The position numbers and the translations under genes are program-made. From Anaerolineales bacterium (lineage in GTDB: Bacteria; Chloroflexota; Anaerolineae; Anaerolineales; E44-bin32): DNA of 6,607 bases. This document shows positions 1-6,607 of the stretch, piece after piece (the stretch's first letter is position 1; every line of letters begins with the position of its first letter). The stretch lies in contig DAOWMX010000130.1 of the NCBI GenBank assembly GCA_030642885.1, positions 1-6,607 on the forward strand, read 5' to 3'. The notes under the pieces are model-generated. The model made no database searches. It saw only the letters and a list, made by a program, of their open reading frames with translations, and was not told the origin of the DNA.

Positions 1-1
1 G

Positions 2-1462
2 GGGTTCCTGCTGAACCCGCTCGACGGCTTCTCCTATCTTGCTAAAATGAAACAGGGCGCAGACGGCTCCTGGTTGTTCTCCCTGCCTTACGCTGCAGAG
101 CCGGGACCGGGTACATTCCTCTACGTCTACCATCTGTTCCTTGGCCATCTCTCGCGCTGGACCGGAATCCCAACGATCGTCCTCTTTCATGTTGCCAGGA
201 TTTTCGCCGCTGCCCTGATGTTCCTGCTCGTTTATATGCTATTTCGAGCGACGCTCCCGGAGAGAAGTGCGAGGCGCAGCGCGCTCCTGCTTACTCTCTT
301 TGGATCAGGCCTGGGTTGGCTGACAGCTCCGCTGTTTAATCTGCAGCCCAGCGATCTTATGATCCCTGAATCGATTCCCTTTCTCATCGCTTATGGAAAT
401 GCCCATTTCCCCCTTGCCGCGGCCGCGCTCCTGGGAGGGATCCTGGTCATTCTCCTGCTGCAAGACCGGCCGGGACTACGTCTGGCACTTGCCCTTCTGT
501 GCGGTACGATCATCGGGGCGGTATTGCCTTTCTCCGCGCTGAGCCTTTTCGCAGCCGGTTTCACCTGGTATATCTGGGAAGCGACACTCCATTATCGGAA
601 AAACGGTGCAGATGCATTAAAGCAATGGTGGTTACCCAACCTCGCCCCGATCCTGGGGTTGGTTGCTGGAGCGGCTCCATGGCTGCTCTATGATTTCTGG
701 GTCAGTCGGGTACATCCGGTGATCTCAGCCTGGAATCTCCAGAACCAGACGCTCTCCCCGCCGCCTCTGAATTACATCTTAGGATATGGTTTGATCTTGA
801 TCCTGGCGGTCGTTGGAATCTGGCGCACGAAACCCGCACAGACGAAAGAAGGGCGCCTGCTGTTAGCCTGGCTTGTGAGCGGTGTAATCCTGCTTTACAT
901 ACCAGTCCCGTTTCAGAGGCGCTTATCGCTCGGTCTTTTCTTCCCAATGGCCGCGTTAGCGGGGCTCGGATGGGTTTCACTCACTGCGAAGCTTTCCCGG
1001 GCTCACCTTCTAACCGCGATCCTCATTCTGCTCGTCATGCCCTCCAATCTGCTCGTCGTATCAGCAGGGCTGCTCGGTGTGGCACAGGGAAAGTCCGCCG
1101 TAGTTCATTATGGGGATGAACTAACGGCGTACCATTGGGCAGCGGAGAGCCTGCCACAGGGGTCGCTCATCCTGGCGGCACCGGAGACGGGAAATCGCAT
1201 ACCGGCGTTCGCCTCTTTACGAGTTCTCTACGGTCATCCCTTCGAGACGCCGGACGCAGACGCCCAAAAACAGAAAGTGGAAGAACTTTTCAATTTTGGG
1301 GGCTCTGCAACCTCAGGCATACAAATGCTGAGCGAGGGTGGGATTGAATATGTTTTTTACGGCCCACGCGAACAGGAGATCGGGAATCCGGCATGGCTTG
1401 CGGAACTCGAACCGATCGGTGAGTTTGGCGAGGTTCGTCTCTACAGGGTAAATTCCCAATGA
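2..1462 (+). CDS. GT-C-like polytopic membrane protein A1 (5' truncated by window edge)
   Basis: Integral membrane protein, probably a GT-C-type glycosyltransferase; no named family is assigned with certainty. The frame is open from the first full codon at base 2, giving 486 residues. The ATG at 47 is internal: the 15 codons before it encode LDGFSYLAKM, which matches EDGNSYIAKM near residue 45 of the paralogue at 3585-5174. By that alignment about 38 N-terminal residues are missing. Numbered from base 2, visible motifs are LDGFSY (D8), VLFHVAR (H63), GSGLGW (101-106), PES (122-124) with H135, AW-x2-QN-x2-LSP near 243-252, QRR (305-307), TGN (396-398), GHP (411-413) and YVFYGP (450-455). Roughly ten hydrophobic segments fill residues about 25-360. 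The last ~120 residues are soluble and probably lie outside the cytoplasm. The stop codon overlaps the next start (ATGA). Confidence is high for the gene and its paralogy, and moderate for glycosyltransferase function. Confidence 0.8.
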   Translation, partial: GFLLNPLDGFSYLAKMKQGADGSWLFSLPYAAEPGPGTFLYVYHLFLGHLSRWTGIPTIVLFHVARIFAAALMFLLVYMLFRATLPERSARRSALLLTLFGSGLGWLTAPLFNLQPSDLMIPESIPFLIAYGNAHFPLAAAALLGGILVILLLQDRPGLRLALALLCGTIIGAVLPFSALSLFAAGFTWYIWEATLHYRKNGADALKQWWLPNLAPILGLVAGAAPWLLYDFWVSRVHPVISAWNLQNQTLSPPPLNYILGYGLILILAVVGIWRTKPAQTKEGRLLLAWLVSGVILLYIPVPFQRRLSLGLFFPMAALAGLGWVSLTAKLSRAHLLTAILILLVMPSNLLVVSAGLLGVAQGKSAVVHYGDELTAYHWAAESLPQGSLILAAPETGNRIPAFASLRVLYGHPFETPDADAQKQKVEELFNFGGSATSGIQMLSEGGIEYVFYGPREQEIGNPAWLAELEPIGEFGEVRLYRVNSQ

Positions 1463-3588
1463 GTACCAGAGCGCGTGATTGGTTGTTGGCTCTTCTCGTG
1501 ATGGCAATTGCTGGCGCGTTATGGATTCTACCGCTCACCTTGCGGCCGCAGCATGTGCCATTCTGGCCGGGCGCGGGTTTCAGCGATCTGCTGATTTCTC
1601 ACTGGCCAAACGCCTTCTGGATCCAGCAATCGATCGCTGAGTGGGGGCAGATCCCCCTCTGGAATCCAAACATCCTGTCCGGCATTCCTTTCGCGGCGGA
1701 CCCGCTTTCCGGTCTCTGGTACCTGCCAAATTGGTTGGCGGTGGCTTTTCCTGGAGCGATTGCCTTCAATACTCTCTTCTGGATACATCTCACCTGGGCG
1801 GGCTTAGGGGCCTGGGCGCTTGCCCGAGAGGAGGGGTTGAGCAAGTGGGGGGCTGTACTCGCGGGCATCGTGTTTGGCGGCGCGCCGAAGTTCGTCGCCC
1901 ACATCGCCCTCGGGCATGTCGGGCTGGTTAGTGCAGTAAGCTGGACACCATGGGTTCTCCTGCTTACGGCAAAGACCCTGCGTCAGATTCGGACCGAGCA
2001 ATCGTGGCTGAAATGGGGCGCCCTGACAGGGGCGGTTCTGGGTCTTGTTTTCCGTGCCGATCCGCGTTGGTCGATCCCTTTGATCGGATTTGCTGTGGTG
2101 TATGGAATACGCAACATGCTCCGTGACCGGCAATCTGGGCTGAAGTTGCGCAGGATCGCGCTCGCTGGAGTAGTGGCAGGCGTATTTGCGGCAGCGATCG
2201 CCGCGTGTTTGGGGCTGCCATTGTGGGAATTCCTGCGGTTATCCACTCGCAGTGGGATCAGTGCGAACGAACGGGCGATTTTCTCACTCCCGCTTGAAGG
2301 GCTGTTGGGGACTATCTCAATCCTGGAGGGGACGCCCGAATGGCTGGCGTATTTCGGGGCAAGCGTTTTAGTTATATCCGTCCTCGCAATGTTCAATCCC
2401 GACCGTCGCCCCTGGTTCTGGATCGGTGTATCGTTTTTCTCAACCATCCTCGCGCTGGGACCTGCGACCCCGTTTTATAACCTTATAAGCGCCCTCCCTG
2501 GGGCGGATGTTCTACGCGTACCTGCCCGTTTCCTATTTGTCAGCGCGCTCGGGTGGGCCTTCCTCGCTGGTTACGGTCTCGATACTTTGCTAATCTCAAA
2601 CAGAGACGATATAAAAACCAGAGGCGTGAAAATCTGGCTGTTTGCGATAACGAGTCTCATCCTGGCTGTGAATATTGGGTTAGGGATCATCGGCGGGGTG
2701 GACTCCATTCGTCAACTTGCCCCCATGATCACAGCTATCCTTGTTTTCGCGCTGATAAGCATCTTCATCGCCGACCGAATCACTCTGCGGAGAATCATTC
2801 CCCTGATTCTCGGAGTGGTGGTCATCGATCTTCTCTGGATCAACGTCGGGCTCATCGAGCCGAAGTCGACGGAAGCAATCCTTTCAGACCGTTCCGAATT
2901 GACCAGCTTTCTGCAATCGGATCATGGTATCTCCCGCGTTTTTTCCCCATCGTACAGCGTGCCCCAACCTCAGGCCGTAATAAACGGGGTGGAACTCGCC
3001 GATGGCGTCAACCCACTGCAGCTTTCAGCCTATCGCCATTACATGGAAGCTGCTGTGGGGCTGGATGCTGGAGTCTATGATGTTACTTTGCCATCTTTCC
3101 CGGATGGCAATCCCAGCACTCCGTGGGGTTTCCAGGCGGATGGGGAAGCGCTCGGTCGACTGAATGTCGAATGGATCGCCTCGGACTATCCCCTCGAGGA
3201 TGACTCGCTCACCCCTTCTGGGATTGTCGACGGCGTCTATCTCTACAGGCTTGAGGGATTGCGAACCAGGTCCTGGATGGAGAGTTCGGAGAATGACCTC
3301 GATTGGCAGCCGATCACGATCACGCAGTGGACACCGAACTGGATCCGGCTGCAGGCGGCCGGTCCGGGGGTCGTTGTTTTGAGTGAAGTAGCCTACCCTG
3401 GTTGGCGCGTACTCGTCGACGGAGAACCGTCTATGCTCCTCACGGTGAATGGCTTATTTCGAGCCGTTGAACTAGAAGCAGGGGAACATGAAGTCATCTT
3501 CCAGTTCTATCCGATAACCCTCATGGTTGGGATCGCGATTTCCGGCGTTGGATTGCTGATCCTGCTATATTTATGGCTCAGACGATGA
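1459..3588 (+). CDS. YfhO-family membrane protein B1 (putative glycosyltransferase)
   Basis: Complete 709-residue polytopic membrane protein with the hallmarks of the YfhO family. Firmicute members are linked to glycosylation of lipoteichoic acid; the substrate here is unknown. After TM1 (about 8-27), the first outer loop carries FSD (D43) and HWP (48-50), then IPLWNP (65-70) and YLP (88-90). A central LGPATP (333-338) is followed by VLRVPARFLF (351-360), the usual Pro-Ala-Arg-Phe stretch. A late helix has VIDLLW (455-460). A soluble C-terminal domain (about 468-685) contains DGVNPLQL (515-522), AYPGWRVLVDGE (645-656) and FRAVELEAGEHEVIF (667-681), a typical YfhO ending, then one final helix (686-706) and RR. 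The start ATG sits in the ATGA overlap, with AGGG at 1445-1448 as a plausible ribosome site. Compared with B2 it lacks the GHAQT motif and has RADPRW (199-204) in about that place. Confidence 0.9.
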   Translation: MSTRARDWLLALLVMAIAGALWILPLTLRPQHVPFWPGAGFSDLLISHWPNAFWIQQSIAEWGQIPLWNPNILSGIPFAADPLSGLWYLPNWLAVAFPGAIAFNTLFWIHLTWAGLGAWALAREEGLSKWGAVLAGIVFGGAPKFVAHIALGHVGLVSAVSWTPWVLLLTAKTLRQIRTEQSWLKWGALTGAVLGLVFRADPRWSIPLIGFAVVYGIRNMLRDRQSGLKLRRIALAGVVAGVFAAAIAACLGLPLWEFLRLSTRSGISANERAIFSLPLEGLLGTISILEGTPEWLAYFGASVLVISVLAMFNPDRRPWFWIGVSFFSTILALGPATPFYNLISALPGADVLRVPARFLFVSALGWAFLAGYGLDTLLISNRDDIKTRGVKIWLFAITSLILAVNIGLGIIGGVDSIRQLAPMITAILVFALISIFIADRITLRRIIPLILGVVVIDLLWINVGLIEPKSTEAILSDRSELTSFLQSDHGISRVFSPSYSVPQPQAVINGVELADGVNPLQLSAYRHYMEAAVGLDAGVYDVTLPSFPDGNPSTPWGFQADGEALGRLNVEWIASDYPLEDDSLTPSGIVDGVYLYRLEGLRTRSWMESSENDLDWQPITITQWTPNWIRLQAAGPGVVVLSEVAYPGWRVLVDGEPSMLLTVNGLFRAVELEAGEHEVIFQFYPITLMVGIAISGVGLLILLYLWLRR

Positions 3589-5174
3589 AGAGACAAGAAC
3601 GGCTCTGGTGCTTTTGGTATGGGGTGATCCTGGCCTGTATCACAACGCTTCCTTATCTGATGGGGATGGCTGTTGAGGGGGATGAATGGCTTTTCACAGG
3701 TTTTGTCTTCGGCGTTGAAGATGGAAATTCCTACATCGCTAAAATGTTCCTGGGACAAATTGGGAATTGGTTGTTCCGCACCCCGTATAGCACAGAAATC
3801 CAAAATGGCGTACTTGCCTTTCTGCCTTACATGCTGCTCGGAAAATTGGCTGCTCCTCCCGAAGTGCACATTCAACTCGTCGTGCTGTTTCACGTCTTTA
3901 GGGTGCTCTGCATTCCCTTTACCGTGTGGGTAATTTACCAATTTATCAGCAACTATATCGAGGATATCCGCTGGCGGAGGTGGGCAACGATCCTGGCAAC
4001 GATCGGCGGCGGGTTGGGGTGGGTAATTCTCCTAATGGGCGGGAGCGGTTGGTTGGGGAGTCTGCCGCTGGAATGGATCTCACCTGAATCGTTTGGGTTT
4101 CTGGCGATATACGGATTGCCGCACCTTGTCCTCGCCCGCGGGCTGCTGTTCTTGACGTTGGTCCTTTTCCTGCGTGCCGAAGACGACCCAAAGTGGTCAT
4201 GGCTTGCTGGATGCGTGATTGTACTGCTCCTTCTGGTTCAGCCTTTGTCCGTGCTCACGCTCAGCGCAGTGATCGGAGCGTATAATCTTCTGGTCCTCGT
4301 TCATAGTCTGGTACAGAGAAAACCACAGATCTACCAGCCTCTCTTTTTCAACACTTTCCGAATGGTCCTCCCGCCGCTGCCGTTATTCGCTTACTTCGTT
4401 TATTCCTTCTCGACCGACCCCTTTTTAACGGCGTGGACAGGACAGAACAAGATTCTCTCACCACATCCAATTCATTATCTGCTGGCGTATGGCTTGATGA
4501 TTCCATTCTTGATTGTGCCTTTCCGGAAGAGAGTATGGGAAACCCGCCCTCAATGGCTCCTGCCGATTGGATGGCTGACTGCAGGGCTATTGTTGGCATA
4601 CTTCCCCCATAATCTGCAGCGCCGCCTCCCGGAGGGGATCTGGGTTGCGATTGTTACGCTTGCCGCGCTGGGGATGGCGGAGTTGTGGCGACGCCGCCCC
4701 TGGGGCAAGATGTTTGTGTGTTTCTCCATAGCGGGTGCCCTTATCTCAAGCGCTCTTCTCCTGATCGGCGGCCTCCAGGCTGCCGCCAGACCGGATCTGC
4801 CCTTGTTTAGACCCGATGAGGAGGTTAGAGCCTTCCAGGAATTGGAGAGGATCTCACCGCAGAATAGCATCGTCCTGTCATCCTATAACACTGGAAATGC
4901 GCTGCCAGCGTGGGTCTCCGCTAGGGTCCTTGTTGGGCATGGTCCAGAAAGTGCCAACCTGGATGAGTTATTACCCGCAGTTACGGCGTTCTTCAACGAG
5001 GGGTGGGACGCGAACCAGCGCGAGGCTTTCTTGGAAGAGCAACAGATTGACTTCATCTTCTATGGACCTCTCGAGCGGGAGCTGGGAGAGTGGGATCCTG
5101 ATTCATCGTCCGCGTTGATCCTTCGTTACGATGAGAACGGATATCGTATTTACGAGGTTTCGTTATTACCGTGA
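3585..5174 (+). CDS. GT-C-like polytopic membrane protein A2 (paralogue of A1)
   Basis: Complete membrane protein of 529 residues from ATG 3585. An in-frame ATG at 3573 would add MAQT, but 3585 recreates the 4-base ATGA overlap seen between the first two genes and is preferred. No clear Shine-Dalgarno precedes either start, so translation probably depends on coupling to the gene upstream. Numbering from 3585: TM1 about 7-26; an outer-loop motif EDGNSYIAKM (45-54), whose D46 is a candidate catalytic acidic residue; VLFHVFR (100-106); GGLGW (142-146); PES (167-169) and H180; AW-x2-QN-x2-LSP (283-293); QRR (345-347); then a soluble tail from about 401 with NTGN (435-438), VGHGPES (450-456) and IFYGPLERELG (491-501). 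Every one of these aligns with A1, yet overall identity is modest, so the duplication is old. The role is probably transfer of a lipid-linked sugar at the outer membrane face; this is inferred from architecture only. Confidence 0.85.
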   Translation: MKRQERLWCFWYGVILACITTLPYLMGMAVEGDEWLFTGFVFGVEDGNSYIAKMFLGQIGNWLFRTPYSTEIQNGVLAFLPYMLLGKLAAPPEVHIQLVVLFHVFRVLCIPFTVWVIYQFISNYIEDIRWRRWATILATIGGGLGWVILLMGGSGWLGSLPLEWISPESFGFLAIYGLPHLVLARGLLFLTLVLFLRAEDDPKWSWLAGCVIVLLLLVQPLSVLTLSAVIGAYNLLVLVHSLVQRKPQIYQPLFFNTFRMVLPPLPLFAYFVYSFSTDPFLTAWTGQNKILSPHPIHYLLAYGLMIPFLIVPFRKRVWETRPQWLLPIGWLTAGLLLAYFPHNLQRRLPEGIWVAIVTLAALGMAELWRRRPWGKMFVCFSIAGALISSALLLIGGLQAAARPDLPLFRPDEEVRAFQELERISPQNSIVLSSYNTGNALPAWVSARVLVGHGPESANLDELLPAVTAFFNEGWDANQREAFLEEQQIDFIFYGPLERELGEWDPDSSSALILRYDENGYRIYEVSLLP

Positions 5175-6607
5175 AAATCCAGCGCAATCATCTAGTTTGG
5201 ATATTGATCGCCATCGGACCGATCCTGCTCTTTGGACCGATGCTCGTAAGAGGTGAGGTCCTGTACTGGGGCACACCGATGCTCCAGTTCGTTCCCTGGC
5301 ATAAGTTTGCGCTTGAGGTGCTCAAGTCGGGCCACCTTCCGCTCTGGAATCCACTGCTCGGGATGGGTGCTCCGCTGCTCGCGAATTATCAGTCTGCTCT
5401 ACTTTACCCGCCGAATTTAACCCTCTTCCTCTTCGGGCCAGCGTACGGGCATGGCGTTCTCGTTACGCTTCACCTGATTTGGGCGGGGATTGGGATGGCT
5501 CTCCTCGTACGTAGGCTCGGATTGGGAAACCTTTCTCAGCTCATCGCTGGTTTGAGTTACAGCCTCTCGGGCTACCTGGTTGCCAGAACCTGGTTCATCA
5601 GTATTAATCACGCTGCGGCATGGCTGCCCTGGATCATCTTCGCCACGGATAGGCTTTATGAGTCTGTCCCCCGCAAGAATCTCCGCCAATTTTATCCTTC
5701 GGTCTTTCTTTTAGCGGTTGCCTTTAGTTTCCAGTGGTTGACTGGACATGCCCAGACGGCCTGGTACAGCCTATGCCTGAGCGCGGCCTGGTTTGTCTGG
5801 CGCGCGATTTCTCTTGATACCTGGCGAGATCGACTGCGAACTGCGTCGGCGTACTTATTAGCCGGAGTCCTGGGTTTTGTTTTAACTGCTGCTCAATTGC
5901 TTCCAACTCTGGAATATTTGCTGAATACGGCGCGGGCGACTAACGTGGACCCCAAGGTGGCGATGACGTACTCGTTTTGGCCGTGGCGCGCTCTCGGCCT
6001 CCTGTTGCCTGACCTATTCGGGAATCCCTCCAGGGGGAATTACTGGGGGTATGCGAATTTCTGGGAGGATGCGATCTACATTGGCATCATCACGCTGATT
6101 TTCGCGATACTCGGAATCGTGTCTAGCCTGCGAGGCAAGAGTTCACGCTCCACATTAGGGAGGTTTCTCGTTTTTGTTTCTTCTATAATCGTGATCCTCG
6201 CCTTGGGCGCGAACACGCCTGTCTTCCCATTCCTCTTTGATCATGTACCTACCTTTAACTTGTTTCATGCACCTGCCCGCTGGAATCTACTCCTGGTTTT
6301 CTCGCTCGCCCTCCTGGCTGCGATAGGGGCAGATCAATGGCAAACGCCTTCTGGAAGAGCACTATACTGGATCCGTCTAGGGACAGCGGGTGCGGCAGTT
6401 GTGGGTCTGGCGGGATATTTTGGAGCACGCTGGTTAGGAGGCGTCGAGCCTACTTTTGTTCGTGCGCTTGCGATTGCCGGCGTCGGCCTGGCAATTACCG
6501 GAGCGCTCACGCTCTTCGTTGATAAAACCCGGGCGAGATTAACCCTGCTTCTTGTTGGGGGATTCTTGCTGATTGACTTGCTCATCGCCGGAAGCGGTTT
6601 GAACCCA
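5171..6607 (+). CDS. YfhO-family membrane protein B2 (3' truncated by window edge)
   Basis: Frame open without a stop from GTG 5171 to the window end, 479 residues. The GTG lies in a GTGA overlap with the previous stop, the same arrangement as the other two junctions. The first in-frame ATG would be residue 24, inside TM1, so GTG is the better start. GAGG at 5154-5157 is a weak, distant ribosome site. YfhO marks: TPMLQFVPW (35-43), GHLPLWNP (54-61), GMGAPLLANYQSALLYPPN (64-82), TGHAQTAWY (191-199), a Pro-Asp-Leu-Phe-Gly stretch around 280, ALGANTPVF (344-352), and FHAPARWN (365-372). The visible end, LLIDLL then NP (466-479), matches VIDLLW and EPKS of B1, so the cut falls just before the soluble C-terminal domain and about 240 residues are missing. 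It has a Thr where B1 has loop Asp43. B2 looks closer than B1 to the common bacterial YfhO pattern, so the two are different subfamilies. Confidence 0.88.
   Translation, partial: MKIQRNHLVWILIAIGPILLFGPMLVRGEVLYWGTPMLQFVPWHKFALEVLKSGHLPLWNPLLGMGAPLLANYQSALLYPPNLTLFLFGPAYGHGVLVTLHLIWAGIGMALLVRRLGLGNLSQLIAGLSYSLSGYLVARTWFISINHAAAWLPWIIFATDRLYESVPRKNLRQFYPSVFLLAVAFSFQWLTGHAQTAWYSLCLSAAWFVWRAISLDTWRDRLRTASAYLLAGVLGFVLTAAQLLPTLEYLLNTARATNVDPKVAMTYSFWPWRALGLLLPDLFGNPSRGNYWGYANFWEDAIYIGIITLIFAILGIVSSLRGKSSRSTLGRFLVFVSSIIVILALGANTPVFPFLFDHVPTFNLFHAPARWNLLLVFSLALLAAIGADQWQTPSGRALYWIRLGTAGAAVVGLAGYFGARWLGGVEPTFVRALAIAGVGLAITGALTLFVDKTRARLTLLLVGGFLLIDLLIAGSGLNP

Noticed and set aside
1983..2447. 154-codon open frame on the minus strand inside B1
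   Set aside because: It lies wholly antisense to a well-supported YfhO-family gene. The translation is rich in Arg, Ser and Pro with no domain or hydrophobic pattern, typical of a shadow frame in GC-rich coding DNA.
2553..3080. 175-codon open frame on the plus strand in another frame of B1
   Set aside because: It overlaps the B1 coding frame throughout, its composition (His, Arg, Ser and Pro rich) is low in plausibility, and it has no recognisable motif.
41..3746. Identical 9-base string gctaaaatg at 41-49 and 3738-3746 as a possible direct repeat
   Set aside because: It encodes the conserved Ala-Lys-Met of the paralogous A1 and A2 loops. Flanking bases differ, so it reflects protein homology rather than a repeat element.
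3507..3941. 144-codon minus-strand frame across the B1/A2 junction
   Set aside because: It is antisense to two supported genes and spans their overlap; no motif or start signal supports it.
1459..5174. Possible promoters or terminators at the gene junctions
   Set aside because: Each junction overlaps by four bases with no intergenic DNA, and I saw no hairpin followed by a T-run. Co-transcription with translational coupling is the simpler reading.
5417..5689. Minus-strand frames at 5417-5689, 5724-5906 and 6334-6585
   Set aside because: All are antisense to B2, whose plus-strand frame carries clear family motifs; these translations show none.

Overview
The window is wall-to-wall coding sequence. 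Four large genes all lie on the + strand, and neighbouring genes share a 4-base stop/start overlap (ATGA, ATGA, GTGA). The first gene is cut by the left edge and the last by the right edge. There is no intergenic DNA, RNA gene, mobile element, CRISPR array or terminator. The base composition is moderately GC-rich. The protein families resemble large multi-spanning membrane proteins that I associate with Chloroflexota (Anaerolineae-like) genomes, but that placement comes from family memory only and is not proven by the sequence.

Layout: (A1) 2-1462, C-terminal 486 residues of a polytopic GT-C-like membrane protein; (B1) 1459-3588, a complete 709-residue YfhO-family membrane protein; (A2) 3585-5174, a complete 529-residue paralogue of A1; (B2) 5171-6607, the first 479 residues of a second YfhO-family protein that starts with GTG. 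The order is therefore A-B-A'-B': two different families alternate, each present twice. A1 and A2 share a series of short motifs along their length but are clearly diverged. B1 and B2 share the YfhO frame (PLWNP, a Pro-Ala-Arg motif, a last-helix Asp-Leu-Leu) but differ strongly elsewhere.

How they may work together: both families look like integral membrane glycosyltransferases of the GT-C type, with many helices, a conserved acidic loop early in the A proteins, and a C-terminal domain after the last helices that is probably outside the cytoplasm. Proteins of this class typically take sugars from polyprenyl-phosphate carriers and add them to cell-surface polymers or proteins outside the cytoplasm. 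Strict alternation and tight coupling suggest that an A and a B protein are made together, perhaps as a functional pair. That is inference: no substrate, donor or polymer can be read from the window.

Two annotation corrections matter. The A2 start is best placed at 3585 rather than at the upstream ATG 3573. B2 is a real gene that a finder requiring ATG or a stop codon inside the window would miss.
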